Positions 34,346 through 43,585 of a DNA stretch of 64,000 nucleotides are shown piece by piece (the first letter of the stretch is position 1; every line of letters starts with the position of its first letter). The notes below the pieces were generated by a model that worked only from the letters and a program-made list of their open reading frames with translations, did not search any database and was not told where the DNA came from. The stretch lies in contig OZ245869.1 in NCBI GenBank assembly GCA_965229355.1, positions 1,550,001 to 1,614,000 on the forward strand. The letters are read 5' to 3'. The DNA comes from GCA-2737725 sp965229355. GTDB lineage: Bacteria > Pseudomonadota > Alphaproteobacteria > Rhodospirillales > Rhodospirillaceae. Position numbers and translations under genes: made by a program.

Positions 34346-35653
34346 ATGCCGCATCTGCCTGTTTTCAAAATTTCCTCTGTTATCTTTTTTAATATCTTTT
34401 GCTTCATTGCTTTTGCCTTAACGTCGTTTGCTACAGCACAGCAGCATGTCCTTGATCCACAGCGCGCTGTTACCACCACTGAACACATCCTATCCCGCGC
34501 AATTTTTGCGGGCTTGGTGACACGCGATGCTGCGGGACAGATTGGTCCGGGGTTGGCGAAAAGTTGGGTGGTTGATGAAGGCGGGTTGCGCTACCGCTTT
34601 CAATTGCAGCCTGGTTTACAGTGGCGTGATGGCAACCCTGTCGACGCAATCACAATTGTCGACAGTTTTAAGCGCGCGCTTGATCCGGCAACGTCAGCAC
34701 CATTTTATCAGCTTCTATTGCCCATCAAGAATGCACAAGCGTTTCGGGCTGGGACACTTCCCGTCGATGCAGTATTGGGTGTCACTTCACCCGATCCCGA
34801 GACTGTGATTGTTGAGTTGAGTGTCCCATCCCCATTTTTTTTGGATGCTTTGGCCGAGCCCGTCGCCATGCTGGTGGGGCCAGCGCAACGTATTGCTGAT
34901 GCCGAAGGCGCGTTTATGCCGCAACCCAGTCCAACAGGGTCGCGATTTCTATATCAGTTCCTGATTAATGTTACGCGCGCACCGTTAACTCAACGGGACG
35001 TGCGACATGCCCTCGGCATGGTGATTGACCGAACCGCCATCATTCAAAGCCTCGAACTGCCCAAGAGTGAGGAAGCTTATGGCTTTCGCGATGCGCCCAC
35101 AGCCGCGCAAGCGCCGTATGCCCGTATTTCACCGCCGGATCGAAAAGCGGTGGCCGAGGCCCTGCTCCTTGATCTCAAGCGCGACGCCACCGTCCCTTTG
35201 CGTATTGTTGTGCCAAACCAAACCATGCACGTGATCGTGGCCGAAGCCGTTGCAACGACATGGCGTGATTTGGGGTTCCACGTGATTGTGGAGCACTTGC
35301 CAGTGGAAACGTATGAAATAGCGCTTTTGGAGGGCAGGTTCGACTTCGCTTGGGCGCCGGTCAGGTCATTCCCGCGACCGCCCGAGCAAGTCATGGCACA
35401 GACGCTGTTTATGTTTAGCCAAGCGGCCGGCCCATGGAATATGGGCCATTACCACGAGCCCATTTTTGATCAATTCCTCGCGAATGCGAATGCTGATATC
35501 ACGCCAGAACACCGCGCATCGCAACTCCGATCCGCTGAAAATGTCTTGATCGAAGATCAAGCCGCAATTCCGTTGTTCTTTTATTCTGCCAAGATCCCCA
35601 CCGCGAACGCTGTGATGGGCGCACCCGTGGATGCCACAATAATCCACCACTAA
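34346..35653 (+). CDS. Family 5 extracellular solute-binding protein, shortened
   Basis: A 435-residue exported protein with a signal peptide to about FATAQQ. The N-terminal lobe is clear (LDPQRAV, GLVTRDAAGQIGPGLAKSW, LRYRFQLQPGLQWRDG), as is the second lobe (LTQRDVRHALGMVIDRTAI onward). Family members are usually 500-540 residues; here SPTGSRF leads almost directly to the VRHAL helix, so the GTGPY-W segment and about 60-70 residues of the hinge region are missing, in frame. Ligand binding may be altered or lost. It is followed by the four other Opp-type genes. Confidence 0.8.
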   Translation: MPHLPVFKISSVIFFNIFCFIAFALTSFATAQQHVLDPQRAVTTTEHILSRAIFAGLVTRDAAGQIGPGLAKSWVVDEGGLRYRFQLQPGLQWRDGNPVDAITIVDSFKRALDPATSAPFYQLLLPIKNAQAFRAGTLPVDAVLGVTSPDPETVIVELSVPSPFFLDALAEPVAMLVGPAQRIADAEGAFMPQPSPTGSRFLYQFLINVTRAPLTQRDVRHALGMVIDRTAIIQSLELPKSEEAYGFRDAPTAAQAPYARISPPDRKAVAEALLLDLKRDATVPLRIVVPNQTMHVIVAEAVATTWRDLGFHVIVEHLPVETYEIALLEGRFDFAWAPVRSFPRPPEQVMAQTLFMFSQAAGPWNMGHYHEPIFDQFLANANADITPEHRASQLRSAENVLIEDQAAIPLFFYSAKIPTANAVMGAPVDATIIHH

Positions 35654-35786
35654 TAAGCGGGTATTCCTGCCACATCCTGTGGCCTCGAGTTTTGCTTGGC
35701 GAGTTGCGTTGGGCCGCCTATGGTTTACGGCAGTTTTAGATGTCGCAAGACAATTCGCCGACCCTTAAGGAGGGGCGACCCTCGAC

Positions 35787-36722
35787 ATGCTATCGTTTAT
35801 CGTACGCCGTCTTCTCATCGCCATTCCTACTCTGTTGGCAATCATTACCGTTTGTTTTTTCCTGATGCGTTTAGCACCGGGCGGCCCCTTTGATGCCGAG
35901 GCGCCTGTACCGCCGGAAATTCTCGCGAATATGCGCGCAGCTTATAATCTGGATAAGCCTTTAGTGCAGCAATACGCCGACTACATGATCAAGTTGGTCC
36001 AGGGTGATTTCGGACCATCGTTTAAGTACAAAGATTTCACCGTAACGGAATTGATTGCCCAAGGATTTCCGGTCTCAGCGCAGAACGGATTTGCGGCCAT
36101 TGTGCTGGCCATCATCATTGGTGTGCCGTTGGGTATTCTGGCGGCCTTAAAGCAGAATACGACGACAGATTATTCTGTCATGGGGTTCGCTATGACAGGC
36201 ATCGTTGTGCCCAGTTTTGTCATGGCACCGATTCTAATTTTAATCTTCGCGATTTTTTTGAAAGACACGCCATTTCAGTTGCCAGCGGGAACGTGGGAAG
36301 GTGGAGCGTTAAAGCACCGCATTCTGCCAGTGTTCTGCTTATCATTGGTTTACATCGCGTATTTAGCCCGCATAACACGCGCCAGTATGATTGAGGCTTT
36401 GCGCCAGAACTATGTGCGCACAGCGCGCGCGAAGGGCTTGCCGTTTCGTACTGTTATCGTGCGCCACGCATTAAAAACAGCACTCATTCCCGTCGTCACC
36501 TTCTTGGGCCCAGGGATTGCTTTTCTGCTCACAGGTTCGATGGTGGTGGAAACCATTTTTGGCTTGCCAGGCATTGGGCGGTATTTCGTGCAAGGTGCGC
36601 TCAACCGCGATTACACGCTGGTGATGGGCGTGACAATCCTCAGTGCATCGTTGATTATTATCATGAATATTGTTGTCGACGGGCTCTATGGCTTACTCGA
36701 TCCTCGCGTCCGGTATGAGTAG
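35787..36722 (+). CDS. Opp/Dpp-type ABC transporter permease 1
   Basis: A 311-residue inner-membrane permease of the OppB/DppB group with six helices. The EAA coupling loop region is YVRTARAKGLPFRTVIVRHA. It pairs with the next gene as a heterodimer. AAGGAGGGG precedes the ATG. Substrates of this class include peptides, nickel chelates, opines and sugars; context suggests an organic compound linked to the FAH enzyme. Confidence 0.92.
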   Translation: MLSFIVRRLLIAIPTLLAIITVCFFLMRLAPGGPFDAEAPVPPEILANMRAAYNLDKPLVQQYADYMIKLVQGDFGPSFKYKDFTVTELIAQGFPVSAQNGFAAIVLAIIIGVPLGILAALKQNTTTDYSVMGFAMTGIVVPSFVMAPILILIFAIFLKDTPFQLPAGTWEGGALKHRILPVFCLSLVYIAYLARITRASMIEALRQNYVRTARAKGLPFRTVIVRHALKTALIPVVTFLGPGIAFLLTGSMVVETIFGLPGIGRYFVQGALNRDYTLVMGVTILSASLIIIMNIVVDGLYGLLDPRVRYE

Positions 36723-36728
36723 CGTGCC

Positions 36729-37661
36729 ATGAATAATCCCATCAACAGTCCCACCGGCATCAATCTGTCATCACCACACGCTGCAGCACTTCAGGCTGCC
36801 GAAGACATTCAAGGCCGCAGTTTGTGGCAAGATGCCTGGCGGCGTTTGTTGGCAAACCGCGCGGCACTTGTCAGCTTAGTCATCCTAGTGGTTGTCGGGC
36901 TTGCGTGTTTTGTGCTGCCGCACTTTTTACCGTGGACGTACGAGCAAATTGACTGGGACCGCATGGAAGCAACTCCGCCCAGTCTCGAGACAGGGCATTA
37001 TCTGGGAACCGATACCCTGGGGCGTGATTTGCTCGCGCGCGCGCTGTTTGGCGGACGCATCTCACTCACTGTGGGGCTACTCGCCACGTTCGTTGCACTG
37101 CTGATTGGCGTTACAGTCGGTACTGTCGCCGGATATCTCGGCGGACGCGTGGATCAATTCCTCATGCGCTTTGTCGACTTCATGTACACTGTGCCGCTGA
37201 CATTTTTTGTTATTATTCTTATGGTGCTTTTCGGTCGGAACTTCATTCTGATGTTCTTGGCCATTGGCTGTATTGAGTGGCTGACCATGGCCCGCATTGT
37301 GCGCGGCCAAACACTCACCCTAAAAAACAAAGAATTCATCGAGGCTGCGCGCGCCATCGGCGGGTCCACCAGTGCCATTATCGCGCGCCACATTATTCCG
37401 AACGTCTTGGGCGTAGTCATTGTGTACGTCACCCTGACGATTCCCCAGGTCATCTTGATTGAAAGCTTTTTAAGCTTCTTGGGTCTTGGCATCCAGGAAC
37501 CTATGACCAGTTGGGGCATGCTGATCAACGAAGGGGCTGCGGAAATGGAGTCAACGCCGCGCGCACTTCTGGTCCCCGCAGGCTTGATGACCCTGACGCT
37601 GTTTTGCTTCAACTTCTTAGGCGATGGTCTGCGCGATGCGCTCGACCCGAAGGATCGCTAA
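36729..37661 (+). CDS. Opp/Dpp-type ABC transporter permease 2
   Basis: A 310-residue permease of the OppC/DppC group. After a cytoplasmic N-terminus of about 40 residues comes the first helix, then the GTDTLGRDLLARALFGGRISL signature (in parts) and the EAA loop FIEAARAIGGSTSAIIARHI. It starts six bases after permease 1 and ends three bases before the first ATPase gene, so the operon is tight. Confidence 0.92.
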   Translation: MNNPINSPTGINLSSPHAAALQAAEDIQGRSLWQDAWRRLLANRAALVSLVILVVVGLACFVLPHFLPWTYEQIDWDRMEATPPSLETGHYLGTDTLGRDLLARALFGGRISLTVGLLATFVALLIGVTVGTVAGYLGGRVDQFLMRFVDFMYTVPLTFFVIILMVLFGRNFILMFLAIGCIEWLTMARIVRGQTLTLKNKEFIEAARAIGGSTSAIIARHIIPNVLGVVIVYVTLTIPQVILIESFLSFLGLGIQEPMTSWGMLINEGAAEMESTPRALLVPAGLMTLTLFCFNFLGDGLRDALDPKDR

Positions 37662-37664
37662 GTC

Positions 37665-38633
37665 ATGTCGATCCTGGATATCCGCAATCTGACAGTTAGC
37701 TTTAAAACTCAAGATGGCACAGTCTCGGCTGTCAACGACGTCTCATTGACACTACAGAAAGGCGAGTGCCTCGGCATCGTCGGTGAATCGGGCTCAGGAA
37801 AAAGCCAAACATTTATGGCGGCGATGGGATTGCTCGCGGCAAACGGCAACGCCAGCGGCGAAATTCTGTTCGACGGCAAGAACCTCATCGGTGCCAGTGA
37901 AGCCACACTCAACAACGTGCGCGGCAATCGCATGGGCATGATTTTTCAAGATCCCATGACGTCGCTGACGCCGCACATGAAAATCGGCAAACAACTGGGC
38001 GAAGTGGTCATCAAGCACCGCGGGGCAACACCGGCTCAGGCGCGCGAACAAGCTTTGGTTATGCTAAAGCGCGTGCAAATCCCAGAAGCTGAACGTCGTT
38101 TGGATATGTACCCGCACGAACTATCAGGTGGTTTACGCCAGCGCGTGATGATTGCCATGGCGTTGATGTGCAGTCCTGAAGCCATTATTGCGGATGAGCC
38201 CACGACGGCTTTGGATGTAACAGTACAGGCGCAAATTCTCGATATCTTGCGCGATGTGAAGGAGCGCCTGAATACTGCAATTGTGCTGATTACGCATGAT
38301 TTGGGTGTGATCGCCGGCTTGGCAGACCGCGTTGCTGTGATGTACGCAGGCCGCATTGTGGAAGTCGCCGATGTCCGCAGCATCTTTTCAAATCCGCAAC
38401 ATCCGTACACGAAGGGCCTTTTGGCGTGTACGCCGCGCTTGGATGATGCATGCGGTGGACAAATGACGACCATCTCTGGTCAGCCACCAAATTTGCAGCG
38501 CTTGCCATCTGGGTGTTCGTTCCATCCAAGGTGCAGTTATGCGTTTGATAAATGTATCGCCGAACGCCCTGCGCTTGAATCTATCAGCGATGCCCGCGCT
38601 AAAGCCTGCTTCAAAGATTTTAGGGTGGCGTAA
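37665..38633 (+). CDS. Opp/Dpp-type ABC transporter ATPase 1 (OppD-like)
   Basis: A 322-residue ATPase. Walker A is GESGSGKS, signature LSGGLRQRVMIAMAL, Walker B AIIADEPTTALD, switch His in LITHDLG. The C-terminal oligopeptide domain contains GCSFHPRCSYAFDKC, the Cys set that in related DppD/OppD proteins has been tied to an Fe-S cluster. Its stop overlaps the next start as TAATG. Confidence 0.93.
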   Translation: MSILDIRNLTVSFKTQDGTVSAVNDVSLTLQKGECLGIVGESGSGKSQTFMAAMGLLAANGNASGEILFDGKNLIGASEATLNNVRGNRMGMIFQDPMTSLTPHMKIGKQLGEVVIKHRGATPAQAREQALVMLKRVQIPEAERRLDMYPHELSGGLRQRVMIAMALMCSPEAIIADEPTTALDVTVQAQILDILRDVKERLNTAIVLITHDLGVIAGLADRVAVMYAGRIVEVADVRSIFSNPQHPYTKGLLACTPRLDDACGGQMTTISGQPPNLQRLPSGCSFHPRCSYAFDKCIAERPALESISDARAKACFKDFRVA

Positions 38634-39616
38634 TGAGTCAACCGCTTCTCAAAGTCCGTGATTTAAAGGTCCATTATCCGGTCCGTACTGGTGGCATCAT
38701 CGTGCGCGCGTACACATCGCTGAAAGCAGTGGACGGGATCAGTTTTGATCTGAATGCGGGCGAGACATTGGGCGTCGTGGGCGAGTCTGGGTGCGGTAAG
38801 TCAACGCTGGGCCGCGCGGTCTTGCAACTGGTCCCCACCACGGCAGGTTCGGTCTCTTGGTTGGGCACAGATCTGACGCAAAAATCAAAGGCCGAAATTA
38901 AAAGCTGCCGCCAAGACTTACAGGTGGTGTTTCAAGACCCGCTGGCCAGTCTCGATCCGCGCATGACGGCCGGTGATATTATCGCCGAGCCACTGCGCAA
39001 TTATTCACCTTCCATGTCAGCGGCTGAACGAAAAGCCAAAGTGCAAGACATGATGGCGAAGGTCGGCTTGCTGCCAGCGATGATTAATCGTTACCCGCAC
39101 GAATTCTCGGGCGGGCAATGCCAACGCATTGGCATCGCGCGTGCGATGATCTTGAATCCCAAGCTTATCATTTGTGATGAACCAGTGTCGGCGCTGGATG
39201 TGTCGATTCGCGCGCAAGTGATCAATCTGCTGATGGATCTGCAAAAGACATTCAATTTGTCGCTGATCTTTATCAGTCACGATCTGGCTGTGGTGCGGCA
39301 TATTAGTCACCGGGTAATGGTGTTGTACCTCGGTAAAGTCATGGAACTTGCCGCGCGTAATGCACTTTATGACGCGCCATTACATCCTTACACGCAAGCC
39401 TTGATGGCCGCTGTGCCAATTCCGGATCCAGAGAAGGAGCGTGCCAAGGCGCGGGTGATTCTCAGTGGTGATCCGCCGTCACCGCTCCATCCGCCGTCAG
39501 GCTGCGTTTTCCGCACACGTTGCCCCAAAGCGACAGAGGTTTGCGCGACGCAAACGCCCGTGTTGGAGGCCGCTACGGTTGCACACGAGGTTGCGTGCCA
39601 TCACTGGCGCGCTTAA
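38633..39616 (+). CDS. Opp/Dpp-type ABC transporter ATPase 2 (OppF-like)
   Basis: A 327-residue ATPase, partner of ATPase 1. Walker A GESGCGKS, signature FSGGQCQRIGIARAM, Walker B LIICDEPVSALD, switch His in FISHDLA, and a C-terminal Cys block GCVFRTRCPKATEVC. It completes the transporter set of FAH, binding protein, two permeases and two ATPases. Confidence 0.93.
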   Translation: MSQPLLKVRDLKVHYPVRTGGIIVRAYTSLKAVDGISFDLNAGETLGVVGESGCGKSTLGRAVLQLVPTTAGSVSWLGTDLTQKSKAEIKSCRQDLQVVFQDPLASLDPRMTAGDIIAEPLRNYSPSMSAAERKAKVQDMMAKVGLLPAMINRYPHEFSGGQCQRIGIARAMILNPKLIICDEPVSALDVSIRAQVINLLMDLQKTFNLSLIFISHDLAVVRHISHRVMVLYLGKVMELAARNALYDAPLHPYTQALMAAVPIPDPEKERAKARVILSGDPPSPLHPPSGCVFRTRCPKATEVCATQTPVLEAATVAHEVACHHWRA

Positions 39617-39648
39617 ATCTCTGTCTCGTCGCTTCCAGGAATTTTCCA

Positions 39649-40017
39649 ATGACCATATCCGACCCAGCACCATATTTTGCCTGCCACGTGTTTTCGTGCA
39701 CTAACGTTCGCCCCGAAGGGCATCCGCGGGGGTCATGCGCGCGCAAAGGCTCGGTGGCATTGCGTGATTATATGAAAGATAAAGCCAAGCAAATGGGACT
39801 GAAAGGCATTCGCATTAATGCGTCCGGATGTCTCGACCGATGTGAACTTGGCCCCACGCTGGTGATTTATCCGGATGGCATCTGGTACCGATTCGACAAC
39901 GAATCCGATATTGATGAGATTTTAGACACGCATATCAAAAACAAAGGGCGCGTTCAGCGTTTGCTTTTAAAACCTGAAGACGGCCCAAATAAAGCCGAGA
40001 CAAAAACAAAAGAATGA
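39649..40017 (+). CDS. Thioredoxin-like [2Fe-2S] ferredoxin
   Basis: A 122-residue protein of the thioredoxin-like 2Fe-2S ferredoxin family (COG3411). Cluster cysteines are in FACHVFSCTN, GSCARKG and the paired GCLDRCELGP. It may serve as an electron carrier for the ring hydroxylase or another redox enzyme nearby, but this is inferred from position alone. ATG at 39649 is preceded by AGGA and gives the conserved N-terminus; the frame is open further upstream inside the ATPase gene, which is not coding. The tail is rich in Lys and Glu. Confidence 0.85.
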   Translation: MTISDPAPYFACHVFSCTNVRPEGHPRGSCARKGSVALRDYMKDKAKQMGLKGIRINASGCLDRCELGPTLVIYPDGIWYRFDNESDIDEILDTHIKNKGRVQRLLLKPEDGPNKAETKTKE

Positions 40018-40152
40018 CCTTCCGTATAGGGGCCACGGAAAAAAGTACAAAATCCCCTTAGGTTGACCAAAGATCAGCCTTCTCTCTGTATCGTGATTCG
40101 CTCATAAAAAACGCATTGAACTAAACATCCCAAATCAGAGTGGGGAACTTCG

Positions 40153-40860
40153 ATGCGTTTTGGTGGCGTGTTTGTTGCAGCGCTTGTGCTGTGCGCGGTT
40201 TCCGCGCATGCCCAGGAAGACGCGTCCGATAGTGCATGGACGCCGACAATTAGTCTTGCCTACACAAGTCAGTGGGTAGACCGCGGTGTTACCCAAACCA
40301 ATGCCCACGCAACCCCTCAGGGTGGTTTGCGCCTTGACCATGAAAGCGGCTTTTATATCGATTCGTGGGCAACAGGTGTCGACTTTGGTGATGGCACTGA
40401 TGCTGAAATCGATCTTGGCATTGGCTTTGCCAAAGAACTCGAAAACGGGTTTTCTTACGATCTTTCTTTCTACTATTACCAGTTCCCCGGCGCACCCAAG
40501 GGCAGCAAATCAGCTTTCTGGGAAGTCATTCCGTCCGTAGGCTACGATTTCGGCCCTGCTGCATGGACTGCCGCGGCATTTCTGACAACACGCAACAGCG
40601 GCGATACGGGCGAAAGCGTTTATCTCACAACAGGCTTAAGCGTGCCGATCACCGAGAACTTAAGTCTTGATGCAAATGTTGGGCGCTCTGAGCTAGATCC
40701 GCGCGGTGGCGACGATTATTGGGATTGGAACGCAGGCGTGACGTATTCCGCACCCTGGTTTGATGTCGACGCACGTTATCATGATGCAGGCAACATCGCG
40801 TGCGGGGGCGCGTGCAAAGCGCGCTTTGCCCTCACCATCAGCCGTAGCTTTAGCTTCTAA
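40153..40860 (+). CDS. TorF-family putative outer-membrane protein
   Basis: A 235-residue exported protein with a signal peptide ending at AHAQED and then an alternating beta-strand pattern (LAYTSQWVDRGVTQTN, GFSYDLSFYYYQFPG), finishing in an aromatic residue (ISRSFSF) as in outer-membrane barrels. This fits the TorF/TIGR02001 group of predicted porins. It may let the substrate of the nearby transporters through the outer membrane. The upstream 135 bases hold a short hairpin (TTCCGT/ACGGAA, 40020-40040) without a T run. Confidence 0.8.
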   Translation: MRFGGVFVAALVLCAVSAHAQEDASDSAWTPTISLAYTSQWVDRGVTQTNAHATPQGGLRLDHESGFYIDSWATGVDFGDGTDAEIDLGIGFAKELENGFSYDLSFYYYQFPGAPKGSKSAFWEVIPSVGYDFGPAAWTAAAFLTTRNSGDTGESVYLTTGLSVPITENLSLDANVGRSELDPRGGDDYWDWNAGVTYSAPWFDVDARYHDAGNIACGGACKARFALTISRSFSF

Positions 40861-40867
40861 AATTAGA

Positions 40868-42085
40868 TCAGGTAATCGCAGCGGCTTCGCGCACCATGTT
40901 GATGAGCGATGAGCTCATCAAAAACGCTTTGTGACGAACCGGATCATTTGCTGTCTTTCGCAATTCTTCAAAACGTGCATTGGCCTTTGAGGGGTCTTTG
41001 GCCTGCAACGTCTCTTTGTTCTGAATCGATTGTGCTTGGACGTATTTTTGCGCCAGTGGGCGGCGTTGACGGTCGTAGAGATCGAAAATGCTATCGTCCG
41101 CTTCGCCGCGCCACACCTTCACCAGCTTCTCAGCCAGGTTCAGACCGTCGGCGATGCCTGAATTCATGCCCATGCCACCCAAGGGATTATTGATGTGTGC
41201 TGAATCACCCGCCAACAATGCGTGACCTTTGCGGAAAGCCGCAGCGACACGTTGGTGCACGCTATAAAGATTGCTGTGAATAATTTCCGTGTCGCGCGCG
41301 TAGGGGAAGCAATACTCCAAGCGTGCACGAATCCAAGCTTCCGATGTGATAACTTCTTCCGGTTCATCGCCGGTGACGGGGAACAGGTTCCGCCACATGC
41401 CTTTACCGTCAGGGCCCGGAATTTTGAACACCGAACACCATTGGTCCGGGTCAGCGATATAATTGCGGTAGCGGTAATTGTCGGCTTTCTCGTAATCGAA
41501 CAGTGACGCCACGATGATGAAGCGTTCTTCCCATGTGAAGCCTGGGAAATCAATGCCTTGCGATTTACGCACAAAACTACGACCACCATCACAGCCGATG
41601 ATATAGCGCGCTGTGTAATCGTTTTTCGCCCCGTCGGGTGTTTGGGTGACGACACGAACGTGATCGGCACCATTCTCTAATTCAACAATAGTGTGTTCGC
41701 GTTTTAATTCAAAATGCGGGAAAGCCTTCAGCATTTCTTGCGCAATGGCCACAGTTTTGTGCTGTTCCAACTGCACCGCGTAAGGGTGGTTGGTTTCACC
41801 TTCTAAGCGCTGAAAGTCGAATTCCGCAAACACTTCGTTTGTTTCGCGGTAGCGGTACTGGAAGTAGCGCGCTTTTAATCCCTGTTCGATCACAGGCGCG
41901 CTCATGCCAATCGTGTCGAGCAGATCAAGTGTGGACGAGTGCGTTGTCGCCGCGCGATGCGCCGTTGGTGTTGTTGCTTGGGCCTCCAATTGCAAAACTG
42001 GAATGCCTTTTTGGGCTAAAGCAAGTGCCGTGATGCTGCCGACAGGGCCAGCACCAGCAATAATCACGCGATCAGACGAGGACAT
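40868..42085 (-). CDS. FAD-dependent aromatic-ring monooxygenase (class A, PHBH fold)
   Basis: A 405-residue flavoprotein. GAGPVGSITALALAQKG binds ADP near the N-terminus, GCDGGRSFVRKSQG is the DG motif, and LLAGDSAHINNPLGGMGMN is the GD motif. Such enzymes hydroxylate phenols or other activated rings using NAD(P)H. It lacks the C-terminal thioredoxin-like domain of phenol hydroxylases. It is the last gene of an operon with an aldehyde dehydrogenase and dienelactone hydrolase, which supports a role in ring catabolism. Confidence 0.88.
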   Translation of the reverse strand: MSSSDRVIIAGAGPVGSITALALAQKGIPVLQLEAQATTPTAHRAATTHSSTLDLLDTIGMSAPVIEQGLKARYFQYRYRETNEVFAEFDFQRLEGETNHPYAVQLEQHKTVAIAQEMLKAFPHFELKREHTIVELENGADHVRVVTQTPDGAKNDYTARYIIGCDGGRSFVRKSQGIDFPGFTWEERFIIVASLFDYEKADNYRYRNYIADPDQWCSVFKIPGPDGKGMWRNLFPVTGDEPEEVITSEAWIRARLEYCFPYARDTEIIHSNLYSVHQRVAAAFRKGHALLAGDSAHINNPLGGMGMNSGIADGLNLAEKLVKVWRGEADDSIFDLYDRQRRPLAQKYVQAQSIQNKETLQAKDPSKANARFEELRKTANDPVRHKAFLMSSSLINMVREAAAIT

Positions 42086-42110
42086 GTGCGCTCAAAGCTT
42101 TTCTAAACGA

Positions 42111-43562
42111 CTACATCAAAACGTGGACGGACTTCACTTGCGTGTAGCTCAACAATTCTTCCAGGCACTCTTCACCGCCCAGGCCAGAATTGCGTGCGCC
42201 ACCAAACGGCAAGCCAATGTGATGCATCGCCGAACCGTTAATAGCAACTACGCCCGTTTCAATGCGTTTGGCTGTCGAAAGCGCCAGCGTAATGTCGTTG
42301 GTGAAGATACCGGTTGTCAGGCCAAATTCGGTGGCATTGGCGATGTTCACGGCCTCGTCCACGGTCTTGAACTTACCAATCGACATGACAGGCCCAAAGA
42401 TTTCCTCGCGCGCGACGGTCATATCCGGTGTCATATCGGCAAACACCGTCGGTTCCACCCAGAAACCCTTTTTGAAGATATCCCCTTTCGGGCGACCGCC
42501 GCCGGTGAGCAACTTGCAGCCTTCGGTTTTGCCCTTTTCGATAAAGCCCATCACGCGCTTGTAGTGACCGATTGAGTTTACAGGGCCCATTTCGGAAGTC
42601 GGGTCCAAAGGATCGCCCAGTTTCAAAGCGGCAACCTTAACGCGGGTCAATTCGACGGCGCGGTCGTAGAGGGATTCGTGCACCAATAAACGGCTCGTCG
42701 AGCCGCAACTTTGACCTGCCCACGAGAAGTTCATGCCCGCCACCGCCGCATCAACCGCTTTCTCAATATCGGCATCGGGGAACACGATCAGGGGGTTCTT
42801 CCCACCCAGTTCCAATGTCACGTGCTTCACCGATACTTCCGCAGCGGCGCGCTGAATAGCCAAGCCGGTGCCGACGGACCCCGTGAAGCCAATGCGGCGG
42901 ACTTTTGGGTGACGCACCAACGTGTCACCAACTGGCAAGCCGTAGCCAGATACAATATTCACCACGCCCGGCGGCAGAATTTCAGCGCAGACTTGCGCCA
43001 ACAAATGCCCCGACAGCGCGCTGGTTTCAGGCGTCTTAATCACAACTGTATTTCCCGCCTGTAAGGGGGCCGCCAAATGCGCGCCTGCAAACATAAAGGG
43101 GTGGTTGAAGGGTACAATGCGCGCCACCACACCAAAGGGTTCGCGTAAAGTGAAGTGAATACCTTTTGGAGTGGCTGGAACTGTTTCGCCTTTCATTTCG
43201 CTGGCAAGGCCCGCGAAGTATTCCAAATAGCCAGCCGCGATTTCCACGTCAGCACGCAACTTGGCAATGGTGTTGCCGGTGTCGGTCGCTTCCATATTCA
43301 AAATTTCTTGGGCGCGGCTGCGGAAGCCTGCGGCCACTTTTTTCAGCAAACTTGCGCGTTCCCATATTGATTTGCCATTCCAGCCAGGCTGCGCTTTATC
43401 TGCGGCCTCTACGGCGCGGTTCACGTCCTCAGCGGTACCAGCAGGGACGCGGCCAATTTCTTCTTCGTTCGCCGGATTAACAGATGTGATCCATTCTTTG
43501 CTGCTAGCAGCAGTGAATTCGCCGCCAATAAACATCGGGCGGTCGCCAAATTGATGGCCCAT
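42111..43562 (-). CDS. NAD(P)-dependent aldehyde dehydrogenase
   Basis: A 483-residue ALDH. The catalytic Cys is in SWAGQSCGSTSRLL, the general base Glu in VTLELGGKNPLIV, and the coenzyme loop in GFTGSVGTGLAI. It oxidises an aldehyde to an acid; betaine-aldehyde, vanillin or semialdehyde types share these motifs. AAGGAC precedes the ATG. The gap to the monooxygenase is 25 bases and to the dienelactone hydrolase 23 bases, so the three form an operon. Confidence 0.92.
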   Translation of the reverse strand: MGHQFGDRPMFIGGEFTAASSKEWITSVNPANEEEIGRVPAGTAEDVNRAVEAADKAQPGWNGKSIWERASLLKKVAAGFRSRAQEILNMEATDTGNTIAKLRADVEIAAGYLEYFAGLASEMKGETVPATPKGIHFTLREPFGVVARIVPFNHPFMFAGAHLAAPLQAGNTVVIKTPETSALSGHLLAQVCAEILPPGVVNIVSGYGLPVGDTLVRHPKVRRIGFTGSVGTGLAIQRAAAEVSVKHVTLELGGKNPLIVFPDADIEKAVDAAVAGMNFSWAGQSCGSTSRLLVHESLYDRAVELTRVKVAALKLGDPLDPTSEMGPVNSIGHYKRVMGFIEKGKTEGCKLLTGGGRPKGDIFKKGFWVEPTVFADMTPDMTVAREEIFGPVMSIGKFKTVDEAVNIANATEFGLTTGIFTNDITLALSTAKRIETGVVAINGSAMHHIGLPFGGARNSGLGGEECLEELLSYTQVKSVHVLM

Positions 43563-43585
43563 CGTAAAACGTCCTTATCTTTTGC

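Noticed and set aside
39520..39648. Upstream extension of the ferredoxin reading frame
   Set aside because: It lies inside the OppF-like gene, lacks family similarity, and ATG 39649 has AGGA upstream and the conserved N-terminus.
40020..40040. Terminator after the ferredoxin gene (TTCCGT/ACGGAA)
   Set aside because: Six-base stem followed by A rather than T on the relevant strand.
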